This document shows, piece by piece, positions 1 to 6,019 of a stretch of DNA of 6,019 bases. The position numbers and the translations under genes are program-made. The DNA is taken from the NCBI GenBank assembly GCA_903868295.1, contig CAIPUQ010000246.1, positions 1 through 6,019 on the forward strand, read 5' to 3'. The stretch's first letter is position 1. Every line of letters starts with the position of its first letter. This DNA is from an uncultured Roseiflexaceae bacterium (GTDB lineage: Bacteria > Chloroflexota > Chloroflexia > Chloroflexales > Roseiflexaceae). The notes under the pieces are model-generated. The model saw only the letters and a program-made list of their open reading frames with translations. It did no database searches and had not been told where the DNA came from.

Positions 1-600
1 ATGCCACGGGTAACGACACCGTTAGTGCTCGACATGAGTAGTGACATTGCCTCACGGCCGATCGACACGACCGGTGTGGGGATGATCTACGCCGGTGCCC
101 AAAAGAACATCGGTGCAGCGGGTGTAACCGCCGTTGCCATCCATCGTGATTTTGCTGCACAAATGCACAGCAATGCCCCGGTGATTCTCCAATACGCAAC
201 GCACATCAAGAATCAATCGCTGTATAACACGCCTCCGACCTTCAGCGTGTATGTCCTCGACCTCGTATTGGGATGGATCGAATCACTCGGAATAGCCAAC
301 CTCGCCGCCCAAAACGCCACCAAAGCAGGGGCAATATACGATGTGATTGATGGCTCTGGCGGCTTTTATCGTGGCCATAGTGATTTGGGGTGTCGTTCGC
401 AGATGAATCTTACCTTCCGGTTGCCAGACGAATCGCTCGAAAAAGCCTTTTTGGTCGAAGCTGCAGCGGCTGGAATGATTGGTCTGGCAGGACACCGCAG
501 TGTTGGCGGCCTCCGTGCATCGCTCTACAATGCATCACCACTCGCCTCGGCAATGGCGCTCGCAGGGTTGATGCGCGAGTTTATGCGGACACACGGGTAA
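1..600 (+). CDS. serC: Phosphoserine aminotransferase, C-terminal part (5' end cut by window)
   Basis: SerC is a PLP-dependent cytosolic enzyme that makes 3-phosphoserine from 3-phosphohydroxypyruvate and glutamate in serine biosynthesis; it often also acts in PLP synthesis. The visible 199 residues align with the last part of E. coli SerC (362 aa) at a constant offset of about 163. D11 in LDMSSDIASRPID matches the aspartate that contacts the PLP pyridine nitrogen. K35 in YAGAQKNIGAAGVT is the Schiff-base lysine. N76-T77 in LYNTPPTF is the cofactor-contacting loop from the other subunit. H165, R166 and R172 in GHRSVGGLRASLYN are the substrate-binding region near the C terminus. About 163 N-terminal residues are missing. 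The ATG at base 1 is almost certainly an internal methionine, since half of the large domain would otherwise be absent. Family identity is very secure. A real 5' truncation cannot be excluded from this window alone. Confidence 0.95.
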   Translation: MPRVTTPLVLDMSSDIASRPIDTTGVGMIYAGAQKNIGAAGVTAVAIHRDFAAQMHSNAPVILQYATHIKNQSLYNTPPTFSVYVLDLVLGWIESLGIANLAAQNATKAGAIYDVIDGSGGFYRGHSDLGCRSQMNLTFRLPDESLEKAFLVEAAAAGMIGLAGHRSVGGLRASLYNASPLASAMALAGLMREFMRTHG

Positions 601-608
601 CTGCCAAA

Positions 609-613
609 AAGGA
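609..613 (+). promoter_or_regulatory. Ribosome binding site of the small membrane protein gene
   Basis: AAGGA lies 7 bases before the ATG at 621, just after the serC stop. It supports 621 over the in-frame ATG at 657, which has only a G run touching the start codon, and over any start inside serC. Confidence 0.7.
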
Positions 614-620
614 TACCACC

Positions 621-962
621 ATGGAAACGGTTCGTGAGCGGTTGACGTTTTTGGGGATGGAATGGTCGCTCATCCTGGGCTGGTTGGCTACCATCCTGCT
701 CATATGGCGGCAGACGATATTTTATTTGCTTGTGTATTTGTTTGACCTCGGTGATACCTACGACCTGGTGTTCACGTTGATGATTTTTTTGCTGATGATT
801 GTCGCTGGGGTAGCGGTAACGGCAACGGGATTTTGGCTCAAACGCGGACCGCGTGCACACCCGCTTCTACGGCGTTGGGCACAGGGATGGGCTTGGGTGG
901 GGCTGTATGCACTGCTGGGGTACCTAATCATCGTCATACCCGGTGGAGTGTTTGCACCGTAG
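621..962 (+). CDS. Small three-helix integral membrane protein, function unknown
   Basis: I do not recognise this 113-residue protein. It starts with a short charged segment (METVRERLTF). Three hydrophobic stretches follow: roughly residues 15-41 (possibly one long or two short helices, broken by R30-Q31), 50-73 and 92-111. An acidic loop (D42, D45, D48) separates the first two, and a basic loop (K74, R75, R78, H80, R84, R85) lies between the second and third. By the positive-inside rule that basic loop should be cytoplasmic. No cysteine, lipobox or cleavable signal is visible, and no catalytic motif was seen. The open frame extends upstream into serC, but the ribosome binding site and the end of serC favour 621. 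It sits 20 bases after serC and 16 bases before polA, so it is probably translated from the same transcript. Coding is supported by this tight fit and by the clean hydrophobic pattern, not by homology. Confidence 0.75.
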   Translation: METVRERLTFLGMEWSLILGWLATILLIWRQTIFYLLVYLFDLGDTYDLVFTLMIFLLMIVAGVAVTATGFWLKRGPRAHPLLRRWAQGWAWVGLYALLGYLIIVIPGGVFAP

Positions 963-966
963 TGTT

Positions 967-973
967 GAGGGGG
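967..973 (+). promoter_or_regulatory. Ribosome binding site of polA
   Basis: GAGGGGG sits 5 bases before the ATG at 979. It decides the polA start against the in-frame GTG at 943, which lies inside the preceding gene and would add 12 residues (ECLHRSVEGEL and the initiator) that do not look like a PolA N terminus. Confidence 0.7.
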
Positions 974-978
974 AACTG

Positions 979-3810
979 ATGGCTGCACGGCAACGAATCA
1001 TGCTCATCGACGGACATGCGCTCGCGTTCAGGGCGTTCTATGCGCTTGCCGACAAGGGGCTACGTACATCGAGTGGCGAACCGACCTATGCGATTTTTGG
1101 CTTTGCGTCGATTATGCTCAACGCAATCCGCGAGCATCAACCGAGTCATGTCGCGGTATCCTTCGACATTGGTCGTACCTTCCGCGATGACATGTATGCC
1201 GACTACAAAGCCGGCCGCGCCGAGACGCCTGTCGAGTTCCCGCCGCAACTCGAGCGCATCAAAGAGATGATGCAGGCCTTCAACATCCCGATATATGTGG
1301 CGCAAGGCTTTGAGGCAGACGATGTGCTGGGTACCCTGGCACGCCAAGCGACCGAAGCAAACGTCGAGACGCTCATTCTGACCGGCGACAGCGACACGCT
1401 CCAACTCGTCGACTCGCACACGCACGTCCTGCTCGCCAATCCGTTCGGCCAGAAGATGACCTCGATCGAGTACGACTACGACAAAGTGGTTGAACGCTAC
1501 GAGGGCCTCAAACCCAATCAGTTGGCCGATTTGCGCGGCCTCAAAGGCGACGCATCAGACAACATCCCTGGCGTCAAGGGGATCGGCGAAAAAGGGGCCA
1601 TCACCCTGTTGAACCAATTCGGGAGCGTCGATGCGATTTTTGCCGATATCAGCGCCGCGCCCAAACGCTACCACAAGGTATTGGACGGGCAACGTGAGGC
1701 GGCTGAATTCAGTCGTAATCTGGCCACCATTGTCACGACCGCTCCCGTCCAGCTCGTGCTCGACGATTGTGTCATCAGCGGGTACGACAAAGCGCTGGTA
1801 GTGCGCTTCTTCCAACAGCTCGAAATCGGCAAGACCCTGGTCGATCGGCTCCCCCCGACGGGGCAGGTTGAAGCGGTCGCACTCCCCCAAACGGTACCGA
1901 CCCCGGCGCGGACCGTCGTCCGACCACCGGCACCGGCGAATGGCCAAATGGACCTCTTTGCCGAACAACACACTAGCTATAACGAAGCCGTTACCCTCCG
2001 CGCCGGCTATGTGACCGTGTTGACCGCTGCCGAATTGGCCGATGTCGTCACGAGTTGCCGCACTGCTGGCTTGTTCGCCTTCGACACCGAGACGACGGGC
2101 ACCAGTGTCTTTATCGACGTCTGTGTTGGTATCTCGATTTCGTGCCTGGCAGGCACCGCCTGGTATATCCCTGTGCAGCATAGTGGCGTTGCCTGCCTCG
2201 CTGGTGCCGAGATTGTTGGCGCTTTGGGACCATTGTTTGCCGATGCATCCATTCAGAAAGTCGGCCACAACGCCAAATTCGACATCGAAGTCCTGCTCGG
2301 GATAGGAATCTCGGTCGAAGGACTGACATTCGATACAATGCTGGCTGCCAGCCTGCTCGACAAGCGCCGCGGCCTCAAAGATTTGGCTTTCTACGAGCTC
2401 CAACTCGCCGAATCACCGGTCAATATCGATGAACTCATCGGTAAGGGCAAAAATCAAATCACCCTCGACAAGGCAGACATCACTGCGGTCACCAATTATG
2501 CCGGTAGCGACGCAGATTATACACTTCAGCTGTACCACAAGCTCCACCCGGCGATCGCAGCGGTCCCAACGACGCGTGATGTGCTATACAACCTCGAAAT
2601 GCCGCTCATACCGGTCCTGGTTCGCATGGAAGCCGCCGGTATCATGGTGGATGTCCCGTACCTGTCGGGTTTGTCGGTGCGCATCGCCGCACGTATCGTC
2701 GAGCTCGAGACACAAATCCACGCAATCGCTGGCGGACCATTCAATATCGCGTCGAGTGATCAACTCAGCGATGTATTGTTCGGCAAGCTCGGGCTACCCA
2801 CCGCCGGCCTCGAAAAGACCAAGACCGGCCGCTGGTCACTCACTGCCGACGTTCTCGAGAAGCTCCGTGCCAGCGATACCTCGTTGGTGATTGCGCTCAT
2901 TCTGCAGTACCGTCAGCTGAGCAAGCTCAAATCGACCTACATAGATGCGTTGCCGGACCTCATCGACAGCGGTCATCGGGTCCACACTACCTACAACCAA
3001 CTCGGCGCAGCCACGGGACGATTGAGCTCGAACGACCCCAACTTGCAAAACATCCCCACACGCACCGAAGAAGGGCGCGAAGTCCGCCGGGCCTTTATCG
3101 CAGCACCAGGGAACGTATTGGTTGCAGCAGACTACTCACAAATCGAATTGCGGGTATTGGCACACATCACCCGCGACGCAAATCTGATGCAAGCCTTCCA
3201 TGAGGACCAAGATATCCACGCAGCCACCGCTGCACAGTTGTTCGGCATACCCATCGAACAGGTCGACAAAGAAAAACGGCGTTTGGCCAAAACGACGGTG
3301 TTCGGTGTTGTCTACGGCATCAGTGCATTCGGGTTGGCACAACGCACCAATCTGAGCCGTGGTGAAGCGCAGCAACTCATCGATAGTCTGTTTGCACGCT
3401 TCCCCGAGGTGCGCAACTACATCGACCGCACCATCCAAGAAGCGCATCAAACCGGCGCGGTCAGTTCGTTGTTTGGGCGGCGCCGTGCGATGCCAGAAAT
3501 CAACGTCAAAGGACCACGCCAACAAGCCGCCGAACGTGAATCGATCAACCATCCGATCCAGGCGACCGCAGCCGATATCATGAAGATGGCCATGCTCCGC
3601 GTCGATGCCGCAATTACTGCGTTCGGCAATGGTGCACGCTTGTTGTTGCAGGTCCATGACGAACTCATCGTCGAGGTGCCCGAGGCACACCAAGCAGCGG
3701 TCGCAGCGTTGCTCCGTCACGAGATGAGTCAGGCCTACGCAGATCTCGCAGTCCCACTCAAGGTCGACGTCGAAGCGGGCACCAGCTGGGATCAACTCAC
3801 CGAAGTCTGA
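979..3810 (+). CDS. polA: DNA polymerase I with 5' nuclease, proofreading and polymerase domains
   Basis: This 943-residue enzyme fills gaps and removes RNA primers during lagging-strand synthesis and excision repair. It is close to E. coli Pol I (928 aa). The 5' nuclease domain (about 1-290) shows D11 in LIDGHALAFRAFYAL, the acidic cluster EADD (112-115), TGDSD (135-139) and the helix-hairpin-helix KGDASDNIPGVKGIG (189-203). A Pro/Ala-rich linker (about 291-345) contains QMDLF (323-327). The 3'-5' exonuclease domain has all three exo motifs: D369/E371 in FDTETTG, D435 in VGHNAKFD, and Y507/D511 in YAGSD; proofreading should therefore be active. The polymerase domain (about 535-943) has motif A with D718 (DYSQIELR), the O helix R767/K771/F775/Y779 (RRLAKTTVFGVVYG), and motif C H893-D894-E895 (QVHDE). 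F775 matches E. coli F762, which favours discrimination against dideoxynucleotides. It is the last gene of its unit and is followed by a strong hairpin terminator. Confidence 0.98.
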   Translation: MAARQRIMLIDGHALAFRAFYALADKGLRTSSGEPTYAIFGFASIMLNAIREHQPSHVAVSFDIGRTFRDDMYADYKAGRAETPVEFPPQLERIKEMMQAFNIPIYVAQGFEADDVLGTLARQATEANVETLILTGDSDTLQLVDSHTHVLLANPFGQKMTSIEYDYDKVVERYEGLKPNQLADLRGLKGDASDNIPGVKGIGEKGAITLLNQFGSVDAIFADISAAPKRYHKVLDGQREAAEFSRNLATIVTTAPVQLVLDDCVISGYDKALVVRFFQQLEIGKTLVDRLPPTGQVEAVALPQTVPTPARTVVRPPAPANGQMDLFAEQHTSYNEAVTLRAGYVTVLTAAELADVVTSCRTAGLFAFDTETTGTSVFIDVCVGISISCLAGTAWYIPVQHSGVACLAGAEIVGALGPLFADASIQKVGHNAKFDIEVLLGIGISVEGLTFDTMLAASLLDKRRGLKDLAFYELQLAESPVNIDELIGKGKNQITLDKADITAVTNYAGSDADYTLQLYHKLHPAIAAVPTTRDVLYNLEMPLIPVLVRMEAAGIMVDVPYLSGLSVRIAARIVELETQIHAIAGGPFNIASSDQLSDVLFGKLGLPTAGLEKTKTGRWSLTADVLEKLRASDTSLVIALILQYRQLSKLKSTYIDALPDLIDSGHRVHTTYNQLGAATGRLSSNDPNLQNIPTRTEEGREVRRAFIAAPGNVLVAADYSQIELRVLAHITRDANLMQAFHEDQDIHAATAAQLFGIPIEQVDKEKRRLAKTTVFGVVYGISAFGLAQRTNLSRGEAQQLIDSLFARFPEVRNYIDRTIQEAHQTGAVSSLFGRRRAMPEINVKGPRQQAAERESINHPIQATAADIMKMAMLRVDAAITAFGNGARLLLQVHDELIVEVPEAHQAAVAALLRHEMSQAYADLAVPLKVDVEAGTSWDQLTEV

Positions 3811-3822
3811 GGTTATAGGTGC

Positions 3823-3852
3823 ACCTCCCCATGCGACGCATGGGGAGGTTTT
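3823..3852 (+). terminator. Rho-independent terminator after polA
   Basis: A perfect 12-bp inverted repeat (3823-3834 ACCTCCCCATGC, 3838-3849 GCATGGGGAGGT) closes on a 3-base GAC loop and runs into TTTT (3849-3852), 12 bases after the polA stop codon. On the opposite strand the stem is not followed by T residues, so it should work only on plus-strand transcripts. Confidence 0.85.
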
Positions 3853-3918
3853 GTATGCGCTCCTGGCCGGAATCACGTACCTTGAGTGTCATATCGCCAC
3901 ATCTGTCGCGCAGAGTCA

Positions 3919-3951
3919 ACCCCACCCGCGTGCCTGGGCACAGGGTGGGGT
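3919..3951 (-). terminator. GC-rich hairpin in the convergent gap, possible minus-strand terminator
   Basis: ACCCCACCC (3919-3927) pairs perfectly with GGGTGGGGT (3943-3951). Across a small internal loop (GC opposite A), GTGC (3930-3933) pairs with GCAC (3938-3941) around a CTGG loop. Read on the minus strand, the stem is followed by only a weak T-containing stretch (TTGACTCT), and on the plus strand there is none. It lies about 80 bases after the stop of the minus-strand permease operon, where a terminator is needed. The structure is clear; its role as a terminator is inferred. Confidence 0.45.
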
Positions 3952-3995
3952 CAGCATGCACACGACTCGTATCGCTTTGATGTACCGAGAATGCC

Positions 3996-4017
3996 GCCAT
4001 CACCATGTGTGATTGGC
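3996..4017 (-). terminator. Imperfect hairpin just after the NupQ-like stop codon
   Basis: GCCATCAC (3996-4003) pairs with GTGATTGGC (4009-4017), with one bulged T and a 5-base loop. It starts 11 bases beyond the permease stop on the minus strand. No T run follows on that strand, so it may be a 3'-end stabilising structure, part of a two-hairpin terminator, or chance. Confidence 0.25.
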
Positions 4018-4028
4018 AGCATATTTTC

Positions 4029-5006
4029 TCATCCTGCTGGGTCGAACGGCTTGCCCAAACTCGCTGGAGCAGGGCTCGTCACGTATGCCAAAACGCGGCG
4101 CACGGGTGTGGGAACGGTCAGCAACCATGCCTGAATGGTCGGCGTGCTGAGGCTGTTGACAACCGCGAGGACGACAATCATGACCACGAACGGCGCCACT
4201 TGGAGCACTTGGGTGGGAATTTCCCAATCGTTGACTTGCATGCGCGAAGCCACGGTCTGCAGCGCGGCATAGAGATAGCAGCCAAATGCGATGCGGTAGG
4301 ATTTCCACGCGCCAAAGATGACAATGGCCAATGCGATCCACCCGGTGCCGGCGATGTGTCGGTAGGTCCACCCTTGCTTCAGGTCCAGCGTGTATGCGGC
4401 ACCGGCGAGCCCAATCAGGGCACCGCCAATAATGACCGCTGCATAGCGCACCCGCACCACATCGATGCCACGGGCATAGAGCGCCTCGGGACGCTCGCCG
4501 ACTCCACGCACTATCAGACCAGGGCGAGAGCGCTCGATGAACCAGGCAATCAACGGCACCAACACCAACCCCGCATAGATGACGACATCATGGCGAAAAA
4601 ACAGCGCGCCGATGATGGGGATATCTGCCAACACCGGGATTGCCCAGGCAGAAACAGCGGGCCCGCTTTGTTGGACAAATGGGTTGCCGAGAAAAGACGA
4701 GAGATCCGTACAAAGCAATGCCATCACAAATCCGACAGCCGTCTGTGAGAGGCGCAGGGAAATACCGAGGTAGCCTACAATTGCGGCAACCGCTGCCCCA
4801 ACGAGTGCCGCAGCGACAAATCCGTACACCACGTTTTGGGTAGTGAGTGCAACGCCGAAACCCACCATGCCGGCGAGCAACATGCTCCCATCGACAGAGA
4901 GGTTAATGACACCGGCACGCTCACCGATGAGGATACCCAAGGTAGCCAGCAATAACGGTGTACTCATTGCGATGAGTGCGGCGACATCAAGGATGAACTG
5001 ATCCAT
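4029..5006 (-). CDS. ABC transporter permease, NupQ/YufQ-like (nucleoside-type importer)
   Basis: This is an inner-membrane permease of the BPD_transp_2 family, one half of the channel of a BMP-type importer that probably takes up nucleosides. With the start chosen here it has 325 residues, usual for the family. The signature near the N terminus is GERAGVINLSVDGSMLLAG (28-46). About eight or nine hydrophobic segments are visible, for example 5-27, 40-55, 59-82, 88-106, 140-157 and 189-208. A cytoplasmic loop with GVGERPEALYARGI (168-181) is the region expected to dock on the ATPase. The Gly/Ala-rich helix GGALIGLAGA follows directly. The reading frame also offers a GTG at 5015, but AAGGAG (5017-5022) is only 1 base from that GTG and 10 bases from the ATG at 5006, so I prefer 5006. 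It then follows the upstream permease by one base, implying coupled translation. It is the last gene of its operon. Substrate is inferred from family resemblance and pairing only. Confidence 0.88.
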   Translation of the reverse strand: MDQFILDVAALIAMSTPLLLATLGILIGERAGVINLSVDGSMLLAGMVGFGVALTTQNVVYGFVAAALVGAAVAAIVGYLGISLRLSQTAVGFVMALLCTDLSSFLGNPFVQQSGPAVSAWAIPVLADIPIIGALFFRHDVVIYAGLVLVPLIAWFIERSRPGLIVRGVGERPEALYARGIDVVRVRYAAVIIGGALIGLAGAAYTLDLKQGWTYRHIAGTGWIALAIVIFGAWKSYRIAFGCYLYAALQTVASRMQVNDWEIPTQVLQVAPFVVMIVVLAVVNSLSTPTIQAWLLTVPTPVRRVLAYVTSPAPASLGKPFDPAG

Positions 5007-5007
5007 G

Positions 5008-6019
5008 TTATCCACGCTCCTTGCGGGCCATTACTGCACGCGCAACAATCATGGCGAGCACGAGGAAGCCTTGAAAGACGCCACTGACACTACTATCAAT
5101 GGACAACGACAGGGGCAGTTGTATGCTCCCTGCGGTTAAAATGGCAAAGAGCAAAACCAACGGCGCCACAAATCTGATATCGGCATTAATCAGCAATGCC
5201 ACCAACAAGCCCATGAATCCAATGCCGCTTGCCAGATTGGGCACAAGTGCATGGTAGACACCGAGCACTTGGAGCGCACCTGCGATGCCGGCTGCTGCGC
5301 CGCAGACCAACATCGCCTGTATGGTGCGGCGGATAGCCGGCACACCGAGGCGCTGGCTGGCCCGTTGACTCAGGCCACTTGCACGCACCTCGAGCCCCCA
5401 TTGGGTGGCCCGGAGCAACCACCAGACGAACGCCAAGACCGCAATCGCAATCAACGGCGTCACCAACGTGGCGCGGGTGTTGCCCAAAACAGGGAGCCAC
5501 AGGCTGTCCGCCAGTGGTTCGGTACCTGACATGGACGCCACGCCTGGGCGCTTCCACGGACCAAACACCATATAGAGTGAGATGCCGAGTGCCACAAAGT
5601 TGAGCCCCAGGCCGACAAAAATCTCACTCACCCGGGTGTATTGTTTGAGCAGTGCCACAATCCCGGCCCAGCCAGCACCCGCGAGGGCGCCTGCAACAAT
5701 TGCACCCACCCACAACACGGCGACGGTATCGCCCTCGCTGTATTGGCGTAGGACTGCCATTGCGACGACACCGCCGACGGTCATTTGCCCTTCGATGCCG
5801 AGGTTGTACTGCCCCGCGGCGAAGCTAATTGCCAATCCCGCTGCACACAACAGTAACGGTGATGCGAGCATGATCATATCGGCGAGGCGCGACGGGGTGG
5901 TTAATGCACCCGAGAAAAGCAGGGTAAACGCAGCCACCGGATCGGCTTCGGTAGTGGCCAATACGACCGTCGTGAGCAAGATTGCCACAACGATGGCAAA
6001 CAACGGCGCACGTGCAAAT
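5008..6019 (-). CDS. ABC transporter permease, NupP/YufP-like (5' end beyond window)
   Basis: This is the partner permease of the NupQ-like protein, also BPD_transp_2, forming the other half of the membrane channel. Numbered from a TTG at 6003, 331 residues are visible, but the frame stays open to the window edge (preceding residues FARAP) and the first hydrophobic helix begins right there. The real start therefore probably lies outside; family members are often about 350 residues. Landmarks are helix 2-17, the Asp-Pro-containing segment EADPVAAFTLLFSGAL (19-34), the signature AAGQYNLGIEGQM (62-74), GLGLNFVALGISLYM (131-145), and a cytoplasmic loop WGLEVRASGLSQRASQRLGV (202-221) expected to contact the ATPase. 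The C-terminal part has GIGFMGLLVALL and ends MARKERG. In Bacillus nupNOPQ the order is binding lipoprotein, ATPase, NupP, NupQ; the first two would lie to the right of this window. Substrate assignment to nucleosides is inferred from family and gene order. Confidence 0.88.
   Translation of the reverse strand, partial: FARAPLFAIVVAILLTTVVLATTEADPVAAFTLLFSGALTTPSRLADMIMLASPLLLCAAGLAISFAAGQYNLGIEGQMTVGGVVAMAVLRQYSEGDTVAVLWVGAIVAGALAGAGWAGIVALLKQYTRVSEIFVGLGLNFVALGISLYMVFGPWKRPGVASMSGTEPLADSLWLPVLGNTRATLVTPLIAIAVLAFVWWLLRATQWGLEVRASGLSQRASQRLGVPAIRRTIQAMLVCGAAAGIAGALQVLGVYHALVPNLASGIGFMGLLVALLINADIRFVAPLVLLFAILTAGSIQLPLSLSIDSSVSGVFQGFLVLAMIVARAVMARKERG
5017..5022 (-). promoter_or_regulatory. Ribosome binding site of the NupQ-like gene
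   Basis: AAGGAG on the minus strand overlaps the last codons of the upstream permease (Lys-Glu of MARKERG). Its distance of 10 bases to ATG 5006, against 1 base to GTG 5015, decides the start. Confidence 0.7.

Noticed and set aside
1..600. serC as a genuinely N-terminally truncated pseudogene starting at ATG 1
   Set aside because: The loss coincides exactly with the window edge and the remaining part is fully conserved, so clipping is the simpler explanation.
642..647. TTGACG resembling a -35 box upstream of polA
   Set aside because: No acceptable -10 box at 16-18 bases spacing; likely coding sequence of the small membrane protein.
943..978. GTG start giving PolA 12 extra N-terminal residues
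   Set aside because: It overlaps the preceding gene; the extra residues do not resemble a PolA N terminus, and ATG 979 has a good ribosome binding site.
1555..2403. 282-codon open frame on the minus strand inside polA
   Set aside because: Fully antisense to strongly conserved polA; no recognisable domain; explained by third-position GC bias of the coding strand.
2550..2557. GCGATCGC octamer (cyanobacterial HIP1-like) in polA
   Set aside because: I noticed only this one copy in the window, and it is explained by codons of polA; no sign of HIP1 abundance.
3136..3876. 246-codon minus-strand frame over the end of polA and its terminator
   Set aside because: Mostly antisense to the catalytic polymerase domain, crosses the terminator, Cys/His-rich in the way shadow frames often are, and shows no domain.
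3855..3980. Possible 41-residue ORF after the polA terminator, with GGGGAGG 6 bases upstream
   Set aside because: The apparent ribosome binding site is the terminator arm and would be sequestered in the stem; the peptide is Arg/Ser-rich without features, and lies downstream of the terminator.
4005..4748. 247-codon plus-strand frame opposite the NupQ-like gene
   Set aside because: Antisense to a clear multi-pass permease; its His/Asn/Asp/Arg-rich composition is the complement of hydrophobic codons.

Overview
The window looks like ordinary chromosomal DNA from a moderately GC-rich bacterium (about 55-58% G+C by eye). The DNA polymerase I reads most like polymerases I remember from filamentous Chloroflexota (Chloroflexus/Roseiflexus/Herpetosiphon-type). 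That assignment rests on recalled family resemblance, not on a search, so treat it as a moderate-confidence guess. No phage, transposon, CRISPR, rRNA or tRNA signal was seen.

Left part, plus strand (1-3810): three genes in the same direction with very short gaps. They are the C-terminal part of serC (phosphoserine aminotransferase, cut by the window start), a 113-residue three-helix membrane protein of unknown function (621-962), and a full-length polA (979-3810). The gaps are 20 and 16 bases, and the two downstream genes each have a good ribosome binding site, so co-transcription is likely. A perfect 12-bp hairpin followed by a short T run (3823-3852) ends this unit.

Middle (3811-4028): a 218-base gap between convergent genes. 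It holds the polA terminator and two further inverted repeats that could end transcripts arriving on the minus strand. I see no gene there.

Right part, minus strand (4029-6019): two ABC transporter permease genes of the BPD_transp_2 family, arranged as in nucleoside (BmpA/NupNOPQ-type) importers. The upstream NupP-like gene runs off the right edge. The NupQ-like gene follows it with a one-base gap when the start best supported by the ribosome binding site is used. The ATPase and the lipoprotein binding subunit would be expected beyond the right edge.

The two halves have no obvious functional link: serine/PLP metabolism and DNA repair on one side, probable nucleoside salvage on the other. I found no strong candidate for an undescribed system. 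The observations most worth checking are a textbook-like beta-clamp binding pentapeptide (QMDLF) in the flexible linker of PolA, and the uncharacterised membrane protein wedged between serC and polA.
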